Notes under the pieces: generated by a model
Seen by the model: the letters and a program-made list of their open reading frames with translations, nothing else
Told to the model about the DNA's origin: nothing
Databases searched by the model: none
Made by a program: the position numbers and the translations under genes
Shown: positions 9,658-18,808 of the stretch, one piece after another
Position numbering within the stretch: the first letter of the stretch is position 1
How the letters are laid out: each line of letters starts with the position of its first letter
Assembly (NCBI GenBank): GCA_945874825.1
Contig: CAMCIK010000007.1
Span: 1-64,000 of the forward strand
Direction: 5' to 3'
Length of the DNA: 64,000 bases
Source: Phenylobacterium deserti
GTDB taxonomy: Bacteria; Pseudomonadota; Alphaproteobacteria; Caulobacterales; Caulobacteraceae

Positions 9658-10681
9658 TCCGGCCTGGACCCTCGGCCTTCCACCAGGCCTGGTAACCGCC
9701 CGCGAAGGGGTCGGGGAAGGCCGCCTGCAGGTCGGTACGCTCGCGGTAGAGCACCCGCTGGGGCTTGGCGATCGGCGTGCCGTCGTCGAACTGTCCGTGC
9801 GCCCACCAGCGCTCGGGGATGGCCGGGTCGGTGGCCGCGGCGACAGCCTCCTTGTACCAGCGCCAAACCTCGTAGACCTCGAAGTTGTCGCCGGCATAGC
9901 GCTTGGTCATGACGTCGCCCGTCGGGCCCAGCTTGGTGAAGTGCCAGAAGCGCAGGGTCGCGCCGTTGACCAGGATCTCGCCCTGCCGGGTGATGGCGAC
10001 CTTGCGGGTCGACAGGTTCCAGCTGGCCACGTTGTAGCCGGGGTCGCGGACCACCTTCACCCTGTCGAACAGGGCCGGGACATGGTCGCACCACTTCTGG
10101 TCCACGAAGAGCCCGCTGGGGATGTCGTCGTAGCAGAAGGCCAGCAGGCGATTGTTCCACCAGCTGGCGAACCGGGCACCCTCGCCGGTGGTGCGGATTG
10201 CCACGAAGCCGAGGTTGAAGATGCCCGTGCGCGACGCTGACAGGTCATTGTCGAGGATCGAGGCCCGGTCGGTATTGGGGTCGATGAGGTGCGGCGTCAG
10301 CAGGATGTCGGCCTGGCCCAGCATCTCCACCAGGGGATCGAGGGGCGCGAAGAGGGCCGTGTCCGGGTCCAGATAGATGGCGATGTCGGCCTTCCCCGCC
10401 TCGCACACCTGGTGCAGGAAGGGGCCCTTCACTGCCGTGCAGACCTCGACGACGTCATGCCGGAAGAGCCAGCCCCGGAAGGGCTCGATCCCCAAGTCCT
10501 TCGCCCAGACCACCCGGTCGAAGGGCTCGGAGGCGGGGTCGAAGACGAAGCCAGGGGGCGGCTCGTCCGTGATCAGGGCCACAGTCTCCCAGTCCGGGTG
10601 GAACCGCCGCAGGGTCTGGTAGAGGACCCGCGCCCGGTTCAGGTAGGAGAAAGTGAAGCTCGAATAGACCAGGACCTTCAC
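9650..10681 (-). CDS. Putative nucleotide-diphospho-sugar glycosyltransferase
   Basis: MKVLVYSSFTFSYLNRARVLYQTLRRFHPDWETVALITDE...DIAIYLDPDTALFAPLDPL (DxD-like motif) ... FNLGFVAIR. Confidence 0.75.
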   Translation of the reverse strand: MKVLVYSSFTFSYLNRARVLYQTLRRFHPDWETVALITDEPPPGFVFDPASEPFDRVVWAKDLGIEPFRGWLFRHDVVEVCTAVKGPFLHQVCEAGKADIAIYLDPDTALFAPLDPLVEMLGQADILLTPHLIDPNTDRASILDNDLSASRTGIFNLGFVAIRTTGEGARFASWWNNRLLAFCYDDIPSGLFVDQKWCDHVPALFDRVKVVRDPGYNVASWNLSTRKVAITRQGEILVNGATLRFWHFTKLGPTGDVMTKRYAGDNFEVYEVWRWYKEAVAAATDPAIPERWWAHGQFDDGTPIAKPQRVLYRERTDLQAAFPDPFAGGYQAWWKAEGPGRNG

Positions 10682-12687
10682 GACAGGGACTCCAGCAGAT
10701 CCACGCTCATGCCACTGTACTCGATCTCGCAGATTTCAGGACGCCGCACCCTGCGTGACAGGGACTGTACGGTGCCCGATTCGAACTGGGTAAACAGGCT
10801 CGCCTCGTCGGGCAGGACCAGGCCGTGGCCGCCGGTCTGGGTGAAGGCGGCGATGTTGCCACTGTCCGGTCCGGTAAGGATGGCTGCCCCCGCGGCTGCG
10901 GCCTCATAGGCGGCAAAGGAGAAGGTCTCCCGGCACAGGGACCAGAGGATCGCCACATCGACCCGGGCGGAATCGAGGGCCTCGCGCATGGCGTGAGGGT
11001 TATCGGCGGTGACCGACACCTCGATGTGGTCAGCAGGCGCCCCCGGTGCAGCGGCGGACCCCAGACGGACGAATCGGTAGCGCGGATCGTCCCGGAACCG
11101 CTCGGCCAGGTCGGTGAAGACCGGCCAGCCCTTGTAGGCCGAGGGCATGCCGAGGAAGGCGACGGTCAGGGGGCCATCGGCCGCTTCCGCGAACCGGCCC
11201 GAGGGGACCAGCCGGGCGTGGGGATGGACCTGGACGGCGGTCGCAGCCGGGGCGTCGGGCGCGGCGCTCCAGGTGTCCAGGGCCGCCTGGGACGGGGCGA
11301 CGAGGGTCAGGTCGAGGGTCTCGAACAGGCGGCGATGGGCGGAGAGGTGAAGGTCGCGGCCCGGGCCGAAGACGCAGACCCGGCAGGCGGCGCTGCCGGC
11401 CGGTGGGGCCCCGCAGTCCCGGGCCTCGTCGCGCATCAGGTGATAGCCGGCGCAGAGCCCGGCGAAGTCATGCAGCCAGAAAAGGCCCCGGCGGGCGCCG
11501 GCGGCGGCGAGGATGTCGAGGGTCTCCCCGATCTCGTGGCCCAGCAGGCTGTGCACGGCGAGGGTGGTCCTGGGCCCGGCCCGGCGTTTGCCGAGGACCT
11601 TGAGGATGTCGCCGACCGCGAAATGGCCAAGGGTGCGCCCATTCCAGACCACGCCGAGGGCTGCCCGGCTTCCCGCCGGCCGCAGGGTGGGCCAGGGCAC
11701 CGCCGGAAAGACGTGCAGATGGTCGATCCCCTTGCGCGCCAGACCCGCGGACTCGGCCTGAAGGCAGAGCTGGACCCCGCCGATCCGCTTGGTGAAGTCG
11801 TCATGACTGAAGGTGACGTGCAGGCCCGCAGCCTTGCTGGCGGCCGACAGGGGCGCAAGCTCCCGGGGCCGGTCAGCGGAGATGTCGGCGGCGGCGCGGG
11901 CGGCGGCAGACATGCGCGCCTCCAGGGGGGCAAGGCCCGCGACAATGCGCCCGCGGAACCCAAGCTCGAACCGAAGGGGCCGCCCCTCGGCCCGGCCGGC
12001 AACCAGCCAGTGGAGGAAGGGATCCATGCCTGACGCGGCGACGTCCGGGTTCACCTCGAGATAGTCGGCCGCCTTGAAACCGGGCCGCGGGTCGCGGCCC
12101 TCCCACTGGCCGGCCAGCAGATAGTGCTCCAGGGGGTCCTGGCCGGCGGCGGCGACGTCGGGATAGGCAGAGAGATAGAAGGCGGGGTCAAAACCGGCGG
12201 CGATGAGTTCACGGGCGGCCTCGCGGGTCAGGCCCGCAGGCAGGTCCGGGTCGGCCTCGACGGGAACGCTGGGCAGGCTTGGTAAGGACGCCAAGGGCTC
12301 CGGAATCTCCGGTTCCGGGGCTTGGAGGACCGGTTCCGGGGCAGGGAGGACCGGCTCAAATGAGGCGGGTCGCCGGGAACCTCCGATCCGTTCGAGGAAG
12401 CGCTCGCGGTGGCGGGAGGGCGAGGGTTCGCACCCTTCGCTCCAGCCCCGCAGGAGGTAGTGCGCAAAGGGATCTCCGCCATCCGCCTCCGGGTGCCGCT
12501 CGAGATAGGCTGAAACCGAGAACCAGGGGGCGGGATCGCGCCCTTCCCGCCAGCCGGTCTCGACATAGTGCTGGAATGGATCCGCGCCCACCCGGGCGAT
12601 GTCATCGTAGACCGTGCGGTAGAAGACCGGGTCAAAGGCCGTCGCCAGGGCGCGGCGCCTGCGTTCCGGGACGTCGCCCTGGCCCAT
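10678..12687 (-). CDS. Glycosyltransferase with N-terminal FDPxxY..EGRDP repeats
   Basis: Start MGQGDVPERRRRALATAFDPVFYRTVYDD; C-terminal GT-B-like region (TVAFLGMPSAYKGWPVFTDLAERF...ETFSFAAYEAAAAGAAILTGPDSGNIA). The ORF-track extension to 14040 is antisense to the sulfotransferase gene. Confidence 0.82.
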   Translation of the reverse strand: MGQGDVPERRRRALATAFDPVFYRTVYDDIARVGADPFQHYVETGWREGRDPAPWFSVSAYLERHPEADGGDPFAHYLLRGWSEGCEPSPSRHRERFLERIGGSRRPASFEPVLPAPEPVLQAPEPEIPEPLASLPSLPSVPVEADPDLPAGLTREAARELIAAGFDPAFYLSAYPDVAAAGQDPLEHYLLAGQWEGRDPRPGFKAADYLEVNPDVAASGMDPFLHWLVAGRAEGRPLRFELGFRGRIVAGLAPLEARMSAAARAAADISADRPRELAPLSAASKAAGLHVTFSHDDFTKRIGGVQLCLQAESAGLARKGIDHLHVFPAVPWPTLRPAGSRAALGVVWNGRTLGHFAVGDILKVLGKRRAGPRTTLAVHSLLGHEIGETLDILAAAGARRGLFWLHDFAGLCAGYHLMRDEARDCGAPPAGSAACRVCVFGPGRDLHLSAHRRLFETLDLTLVAPSQAALDTWSAAPDAPAATAVQVHPHARLVPSGRFAEAADGPLTVAFLGMPSAYKGWPVFTDLAERFRDDPRYRFVRLGSAAAPGAPADHIEVSVTADNPHAMREALDSARVDVAILWSLCRETFSFAAYEAAAAGAAILTGPDSGNIAAFTQTGGHGLVLPDEASLFTQFESGTVQSLSRRVRRPEICEIEYSGMSVDLLESLS

Positions 12688-12753
12688 GCGGAAATTCCTG
12701 TTCGGTGGCGGGCCTGTGTGCAACAGAAGACGGCCACGATCAACTGATCCGCT

Positions 12754-14130
12754 ATGACCGACAAGCCCAGCGACACCCCTCCTCCGCCGATCCGAACGGC
12801 CTATCTCGTGCTGGGCATGCACCGCTCGGGCACGAGCGCCCTGGCCAACCTTCTGGCCCTGGCAGGCGCGGACCTGCCACGCGACGTCATGCCCGCCGAC
12901 GAGCACAACGCCCGGGGGTACTTCGAGCCCTGGCGCATCGCCGTCTTCAACGACCGGCGCCTGGCGGCGGCGGGCAGCGCCTGGGACGATCCCTTCGCCG
13001 CCCTGGCCCCGCCCCCGGCGGACGAGGACGTCTGGCGGGAGGAGGCCCGCGGCCTCTTCCGGGCCCAGTTCGGACGCCGGCGACGACCGCTCCTGAAGGA
13101 CCCCCGAGTCTCGGTTCTGGCCGGCCTCTGGCGAAGCGTCCTGGAGGCTGAGGGCCTGGCACTTAGGGTACTGATCCCGATCCGCCACCCCCTCGCCGTG
13201 GCTGGCTCCCTGGCCAAGCGCGACGGCTTTTCGGCGCGCAAGTCGGTGATGGTCTGGTGCGCCTATATGCTTGCCGCCGAGGCGGCGAGCCGGGACCTGC
13301 CCCGGGCCTTCGTGGACTACGACGCCCTTCTGGAGGACTGGCGCCCCCAGATCGCCGCCGCCGAGGCCCAGTTGGGCGAGCCCTTGCCCGCCCTGACCCC
13401 CACTGCGGGACGGAAGATCGATGCCTTCCTGTCGACGGAGCTGAGACGCAACGCCCCCGGCGGCGATCTGTCGGCCGTCGGTGAGGCCGGCAAGATGGCG
13501 TCGGGCGTCCTCGGCTGGCTGTCTGCCGCCGCCCGGGGCGAGTCGCCTGAGCGGACCCCCCTGGACCAGGCCGCCGCATGGCTGGTGGGCCAGCAGGCGC
13601 TTTATGGCGATCTCGTCTCGCCGGTCTCGGCCGACAGGTCCCTGGCCCGCACCGCCCTGGCCGACGCTGAGGGCCGGGCAGCCTTCCTTGAGCAGACCGT
13701 TGAAGAGACGCGGCAAGAGGGCGAACTCCGAGCGGCCTTCCTGGAGACAACCGTCGAGGAGACACGGCACGAGGGCGAGCTCCGAGCCGCCTTCCTGGAG
13801 AAGACCGTCGAGGAGACGCGGCACGAGGGCGAACTCCGAGCCGCCTTCCTGGAGAAGACCATCGAGGAGACGCGGCAAGAGGGCGAACTCCGCGCCGCCC
13901 TCCTGGAGCAGACCCTGAAGGAGACGCGGGAGATCGTTGCGACCCTCGAGGCGCAGATCCAGTCCCTCTACGGCACGATCGGCGACATGAAGGATCATGT
14001 CGATTCGCTTACGCGGACCTGCCAGGACCTTCGCACCCACGCCCGTAGCCTGGAGACCCAGCTCAAGGCCTCCCAGGCGGCGGTGCGGGAGGCAGCCGGA
14101 CGGCTGGAGGCCCTGGTCGAGCCCGGGTGA
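12754..14130 (+). CDS. Sulfotransferase family protein with C-terminal helical tandem-repeat tail
   Basis: 5'-PSB-like GMHRSGTSALANLLALAGADLP; LLKDPR; C-terminal AAFLE(Q/T/K)T(V/I)EETR(Q/H)EGELR repeats. Confidence 0.85.
   Translation: MTDKPSDTPPPPIRTAYLVLGMHRSGTSALANLLALAGADLPRDVMPADEHNARGYFEPWRIAVFNDRRLAAAGSAWDDPFAALAPPPADEDVWREEARGLFRAQFGRRRRPLLKDPRVSVLAGLWRSVLEAEGLALRVLIPIRHPLAVAGSLAKRDGFSARKSVMVWCAYMLAAEAASRDLPRAFVDYDALLEDWRPQIAAAEAQLGEPLPALTPTAGRKIDAFLSTELRRNAPGGDLSAVGEAGKMASGVLGWLSAAARGESPERTPLDQAAAWLVGQQALYGDLVSPVSADRSLARTALADAEGRAAFLEQTVEETRQEGELRAAFLETTVEETRHEGELRAAFLEKTVEETRHEGELRAAFLEKTIEETRQEGELRAALLEQTLKETREIVATLEAQIQSLYGTIGDMKDHVDSLTRTCQDLRTHARSLETQLKASQAAVREAAGRLEALVEPG
13681..13932 (+). 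repeat. 54-bp in-frame tandem repeat (4 full units plus a partial one)
   Basis: Units begin at 13681, 13735, 13789, 13843 and 13897 (gccttcctggag.agaccgtcgaggagacgcggca.gagggcgaactccgagcc). Confidence 0.95.
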
Positions 14131-14214
14131 AGGATCGACATCCTTGGCAAACCCTCTTGCCGGGGTCGGGAGACGGGGCTTACACCCGGACAGACCGCTT
14201 CGCGCCGGCGCCTC

Positions 14215-14916
14215 ATGAACGGAAGCTGCTTCAACGCCATGTCCCGGGACGATACGCTCTGGTTCGTGATCGCCGCCTTCAATGAAGGCCCCATGATCGC
14301 GGAGGTCGTGCGCGGCGTCTCACCCCACGCCCAGGTCGTCGTGGTGGACGACGGATCAGCGGACGATACCGGCGACCAGGCTCTGGCTGGTGGTGCCTGC
14401 GTGGCCACCCACCTGGTCAACCGCGGGCAGGGCGCAGCCCTTCAGACCGGCATCGACTTCGCACTGGCGCAAGGTGCCGGGCATGTCGTGACCTTCGACG
14501 CCGACGGCCAGCATGACGTGGATGAGGCCCTCGAGATGGTCGCCCGCTGCCGCGCCGAGGGCCTGGACGCGGTGCTGGGATCACGCTTCCTCGGCGCGAC
14601 CGTGAACATGCCCTTCTCCCGTCGCCTGGTCATCAAGGCGGCGGTGGTCTTTACCCGCCTGACCACCGGCCTGAATCTGACCGACGCCCACAACGGCCTG
14701 AGGGTCCTGTCCCGCGAGGCTGCCCGGAAGATCCGTATCCGCCAGGACCGCATGGCCCACGCTTCGGAGATTCTGTCGCAGATCGCACGCCTCCGCCTGA
14801 ACTGGCGGGAGCATCCGGTGACCATCACCTATTCCGAGTACTCCCTGGCCAAGGGCCAGAAGATCTCGAATTCGGTCCGCATCCTCGAGGACATGCTGTT
14901 CGGGGCTCGGTCATGA
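14215..14916 (+). CDS. Glycosyltransferase family 2 (DPM1/polyprenyl-phosphate glycosyltransferase-like)
   Basis: FVIAAFNEGPMIAEVVRGV...VVVDDGSADDT...VVTFDADGQHDVDEAL...SRFLG. Start may be 14239 (MSRDDTLW). Confidence 0.88.
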   Translation: MNGSCFNAMSRDDTLWFVIAAFNEGPMIAEVVRGVSPHAQVVVVDDGSADDTGDQALAGGACVATHLVNRGQGAALQTGIDFALAQGAGHVVTFDADGQHDVDEALEMVARCRAEGLDAVLGSRFLGATVNMPFSRRLVIKAAVVFTRLTTGLNLTDAHNGLRVLSREAARKIRIRQDRMAHASEILSQIARLRLNWREHPVTITYSEYSLAKGQKISNSVRILEDMLFGARS

Positions 14917-15266
14917 TTGTCTCCCTGATCGCCACAGGCCTTTTCCTCTTCGTCCTGTTCGTGGCTGCGGTCCGGAAGTTCACCTTCCTCGGCCTCAAGA
15001 TCTCCGTGATGCTGTTCGCGGCCGCGGGCATCTACTTCGTCTGGAATCCGGACCAGATGACCCGCCTGGCCCAACTGGTCGGTGTGGGCCGCGGCGCAGA
15101 CCTGATCACCTACGCCACCACGGTCATCCTCTTCCTGACCGTGGTTGGGGCGATCATCCGCGAGCGCCGGTCTGGGGACGTCCTGACCCTTCTGGTGCGC
15201 CGACTCGCCATCCAGCAGGCGCGGTTCCCGGAGCGCCCGAAGGCAGGTCCGGACAGCCGTGGTTGA
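14913..15266 (+). CDS. DUF2304 domain-containing membrane protein
   Basis: ~117 aa with hydrophobic helices, directly downstream of and overlapping a GT2 gene, the usual DUF2304 context. Confidence 0.7.
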   Translation: MIVSLIATGLFLFVLFVAAVRKFTFLGLKISVMLFAAAGIYFVWNPDQMTRLAQLVGVGRGADLITYATTVILFLTVVGAIIRERRSGDVLTLLVRRLAIQQARFPERPKAGPDSRG

Positions 15267-16197
15267 GGGACCCTGCAGAGTCCTGGTGACGGGGGGCGCC
15301 GGCTTCATCGGCCGGGCCCTCACCGCCAGACTGGTCAGAGGGGGCGCCCATGTGACGGTCCTGGACGATCTGTCGAGTGGAGACGCCAGCCGCCTCGATC
15401 CGACGGTCCGGCTGATCGAGGGCTCGGTGACCGATCTGGACCAGGTGATGGCCGCCGCCCGTGATGTGGACGCGGTCTTCCACCTGGCGGCCATCGCCTC
15501 TGTCACGCGGTGTAACGCCGACCTGGCGGCCTCCCACAGGGTGAACCTCGGCGGCTTCGTGAACGTGCTCGAGGCGGCGATTTTGCAGCCCGTCCGCCCC
15601 GCCCTCGTCTACGCCTCCTCGGCAGCGGTCTACGGCGACAATCCGGATACGCCGCTGGTGGAGGCGGCACCGCCTCGCCCTCTCTCGCCCTATGGCGCGG
15701 ACAAGCTGGGCTGCGAACTGCACGCCGCGGCGGCAGCGACGGTGCATGGTGTGCGATCGACCGGCCTGAGGTTCTTCAATGTCTATGGTCCGGGCCAGGA
15801 TCCGGGCTCGCCCTACTCGGGCGTGATCTCCCGCTTCCACAGCCTGACCATTCGGGGCGAGGGCCTGACCATCTTCGGTGATGGGCTCCAGACCCGGGAC
15901 TTCGTCTTCGTGGAGGATGTGGTCGATGCCCTCATCGCTGCAGCGGGCCGGCAGGCCGGACCGGAGGCGGAGGTGCTGAACGTCTGCACGGGCCTGGAGA
16001 CGTCGCTCCTGGACCTTGCTCGCCAGCTCGGGGATGTTTCGAGGCGCAAGGTCCGAATCTCCCATGCGGAGGGCCGGGCCGGAGACATCCGACGGTCGGC
16101 CGGAAGCCCCGACCGGCTTACCCGTACGCTCGGTGCCCGACCCACCACGGACCTGACCACAGGGCTCAGGATACTCGTTGAGCAAGGTGCCGACTGA
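15259..16197 (+). CDS. NAD-dependent epimerase/dehydratase (GalE-like)
   Basis: VLVTGGAGFIGRALTARLVRGGAHVTVLDDLSSG; YGADKLGCE active-site region; SDR-extended fold. Confidence 0.9.
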   Translation: MVEGPCRVLVTGGAGFIGRALTARLVRGGAHVTVLDDLSSGDASRLDPTVRLIEGSVTDLDQVMAAARDVDAVFHLAAIASVTRCNADLAASHRVNLGGFVNVLEAAILQPVRPALVYASSAAVYGDNPDTPLVEAAPPRPLSPYGADKLGCELHAAAAATVHGVRSTGLRFFNVYGPGQDPGSPYSGVISRFHSLTIRGEGLTIFGDGLQTRDFVFVEDVVDALIAAAGRQAGPEAEVLNVCTGLETSLLDLARQLGDVSRRKVRISHAEGRAGDIRRSAGSPDRLTRTLGARPTTDLTTGLRILVEQGAD

Positions 16198-16221
16198 TGG
16201 AAATCTGTTCCCCCCCGCAGG

Positions 16222-17667
16222 GTGAGACGGGACGGAGCCGACATGCTGCTGAAGGCTGATCCCACGGACGAGAATCCAAAGGACCTTCAGCGCTGGATGG
16301 GCGCGGGGCGCCTCTACTTCGGAGTGCTGGGGGCGGGACTTCTGATGGTCCTGGCGGCGGCGCTGCCAGGCCACATGACAACGGATTCGGTGATCCAACT
16401 CGCGGAGGGGCGCACGGGAGTCCAGCGATCCTTCAATCCGGCCTTCATGTCCTGGCTGTTGGGCAAGTTCGACAGCGTGCTGTCGGGAACCTCCCTCTTC
16501 GTGACTTTTAACGTCGTCCTCTTCTTCGGCAGCCTCGCCGCCTTGCCGGGGCTGGCCCGGCGGGCCCACTGGCTGGCGGTGCCAGCCCTTCTGGCCGCGA
16601 TCGCAACGCCACAGGTGCTGATCTACCAGGGCATAGTCTGGAAGGACGTCTTCTTCGCCAACGCAGCCATTGCCGGCACGGTCCTGCTGGCCCTCTCCGT
16701 GCATTCAGGAGCGGGCCGGGCGGGGCAGCTGGCGGCCTGGGGCGGTGGCCTCGCGCTCCTCGTGGTGGCCGCCCTTGTCCGACAGAACGGCATCCTGGCC
16801 CTTGGCGCTGCCGCCCTCGCCATGGGGCTGGCGGCGGGTTCCCGGCGGGGCTGGAAGGCTGGGTTGTCGGCGACGGGAACCCTACTGGGCGCGGGCCTGG
16901 TCGCCTTCATCGCCATGAGCCTCGCCATGGACAGGCTAATGCCCCCAGCCTCGCCGGGGGCCGCTGGCGCGGGACTTCGGGTTATCCAGCACTTCGACCT
17001 GGTGGGGGTGGTGGCACGTGACCCCAAGACGCCGCTCGAGCCCCTGCAGAGCGAGGACCCGCTGGCGGCGGCCACACTGCGGGCCCTCGCAGCCCAGGGT
17101 TACAACCCCGAGCGCGTGGATGCGGTCAGCAATGCGCCGGGACTGGGCGAGGCCCTCTGGCAAACGCGAGAGGGGGTGGTGGCGAGGACGTGGGCGAACC
17201 TGCCGACGGCGGACGTCGGAGACTACGCGGCGCACAGGCTGGCGGTCTTCCGGCAGATCTTCCTGACCCCGAACATCCTGGCCTGCCTACCCGTTTCAAC
17301 CGGCGTCCAGGGGCCGGAGCTGGTGCTTGCGGAGCTTTCGCTGCCCGCGCGGGAAAATCGCCAGGACCGAGAACTCTACAATTACGCCAGCATGTTCTTC
17401 GGCACGCCGGTCCTGTCCCATCTGCCTTATGCCCTGATTTCCCTGGCAACAATGGTCCTGCTTCTGCTTCGCGCTCGCCCCTCCGACTTCGTCATGGCGG
17501 GCCTGCAGGCGGGTGCTCTGGCCTTCGCGGGAAGCTTCCTGGTGATCGCCCTCGCCTGCGACTATCGCTATCTTTACTTCCTTGATCTTGCCGCTATCAC
17601 GGGCCTCATTCACCTCGCTCTCGACCCCACCGGCCTTGGCCGTCGATTCTGGAGAAGTTCGACATGA
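16222..17667 (+). CDS. Polytopic membrane protein, possibly GT-C-type glycosyltransferase-like
   Basis: 481 aa with many hydrophobic helices; in a glycan cluster; start may be 16243 (MLLKADPTDEN). Confidence 0.7.
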   Translation: MRRDGADMLLKADPTDENPKDLQRWMGAGRLYFGVLGAGLLMVLAAALPGHMTTDSVIQLAEGRTGVQRSFNPAFMSWLLGKFDSVLSGTSLFVTFNVVLFFGSLAALPGLARRAHWLAVPALLAAIATPQVLIYQGIVWKDVFFANAAIAGTVLLALSVHSGAGRAGQLAAWGGGLALLVVAALVRQNGILALGAAALAMGLAAGSRRGWKAGLSATGTLLGAGLVAFIAMSLAMDRLMPPASPGAAGAGLRVIQHFDLVGVVARDPKTPLEPLQSEDPLAAATLRALAAQGYNPERVDAVSNAPGLGEALWQTREGVVARTWANLPTADVGDYAAHRLAVFRQIFLTPNILACLPVSTGVQGPELVLAELSLPARENRQDRELYNYASMFFGTPVLSHLPYALISLATMVLLLLRARPSDFVMAGLQAGALAFAGSFLVIALACDYRYLYFLDLAAITGLIHLALDPTGLGRRFWRSST

Positions 17668-18377
17668 CTCTCAGGGTTCCCCCCCGGATTCTTCGTCCCC
17701 TCGCCGTCCTCCTTGCGGGATCGGCACTCGTGCTGGCCTCCTGCGACCAGCCCAAGCCGGCGACGCCGGCCGCACCCGAGGCCCCTGCAGGAAAGGTACG
17801 GCCTGCCCGGACCGCCGAGCCGATCAGCTGGGACCCGGCGCGCAAGGCCTTCGTTCTCAATGGCGAAGCGCTGAAGCCGGTGGCCCTCTGGACCTTCGAG
17901 ACCGGAACGGACGGGTTCGAGGCCGCCGGCGCCGCCCTTTCGGCCCGCCCGGGCGGCGGAATGGATGTGAAGGGGAACGTATTCGACTCCGTTATCCGCT
18001 TCCCCAAGGATATTTCGATCAAGGGCGCCGAGGCCAACACCGTCCTGGTGCGCGTCACCCGGAACCAGGACACGGCGCGCTGGGACGGCGCCCTCTTCTG
18101 GAAGACGGCCCAGCACGGCGAGGCCGCCGCCTTCGCCACCAAGCCGGTCCGGGGTACCGATCCCGCGGTCGGGGAGACCACGGTGATGGTCTATGACATG
18201 GCCAATCCCCGGAAGGGCGGGGATGACTGGGTCAAGTCGGTGATCACAGGCCTGCGCCTGGACCTGGATGACGATGCCGGCGGCGAGTTCACCCTCCACC
18301 AGGTCGCGATCGTCAACATCCCCGGCGGTGCCGCCCCCGAAGCTCAACCCGCGCCCACGCCGCCCGCCGCGCCGTGA
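17664..18377 (+). CDS. Putative lipoprotein
   Basis: MTLRVPPRILRPLAVLLAGSALVLASCDQPKPATPAAP: lipobox-like LVLASC, proline-rich linker, then a globular domain. Overlaps upstream stop by 4 bp. Confidence 0.72.
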   Translation: MTLRVPPRILRPLAVLLAGSALVLASCDQPKPATPAAPEAPAGKVRPARTAEPISWDPARKAFVLNGEALKPVALWTFETGTDGFEAAGAALSARPGGGMDVKGNVFDSVIRFPKDISIKGAEANTVLVRVTRNQDTARWDGALFWKTAQHGEAAAFATKPVRGTDPAVGETTVMVYDMANPRKGGDDWVKSVITGLRLDLDDDAGGEFTLHQVAIVNIPGGAAPEAQPAPTPPAAP

Positions 18378-18745
18378 ACCGGGCGCTGGGGGGCCTCGAC
18401 CTTGCCCTTTGCCTGGCCTTCTCCCTGGCTCTCCCGGCTGGGCAGGTGCTGTTCAAGCTGGGTGCGGAGCAGACCCGCCGGATCGATGGCGGCCTGGTCG
18501 CCAAGGTCGTGCTCAATCTGCCCCTGATGGGTGCCTTCGCCTGGTACGGACTGACCTCCCTGCTCTGGGTCTACATCCTGACCCGGGCCCCCCTGAGCGT
18601 CGTCTATCCCTTCTCCATCCTCGGGGCGGGCCTGACTCCGGTGCTCGCCATGCTCCTGTTCCGCGAGACCCTGAGCCTCCAGGGGTGGCTGGGGTACGGG
18701 GTGATGCTGGCTGGCTTCGTCCTGGTGACCCGCTCGACGGCCTGA
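18374..18745 (+). CDS. EamA/SMR-like small membrane transporter (ArnE/ArnF-like)
   Basis: ~123 aa, four predicted TM helices, VVYPFSILGAGLTPVLAMLLFRETLSLQGWLGYGVMLAGFVLVT. Confidence 0.75.
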   Translation: MNRALGGLDLALCLAFSLALPAGQVLFKLGAEQTRRIDGGLVAKVVLNLPLMGAFAWYGLTSLLWVYILTRAPLSVVYPFSILGAGLTPVLAMLLFRETLSLQGWLGYGVMLAGFVLVTRSTA

Positions 18746-18808
18746 CCGGCCGCCGGTTGCGCCACCGAATCCGACCTGTTACCTCGGGCCGCCTCGCCGG
18801 GAGCGACG

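Noticed and set aside
10678-14040. 1120-aa minus ORF as one protein
   Set aside because: The N-terminal third is antisense to the sulfotransferase; module-like sequence starts only at M 12687.
16210-16216. C7 tract between the epimerase and polytopic membrane genes as a phase-variable promoter/leader
   Set aside because: Only seven bases and such short C/G runs recur in this GC-rich window; not strong enough alone.
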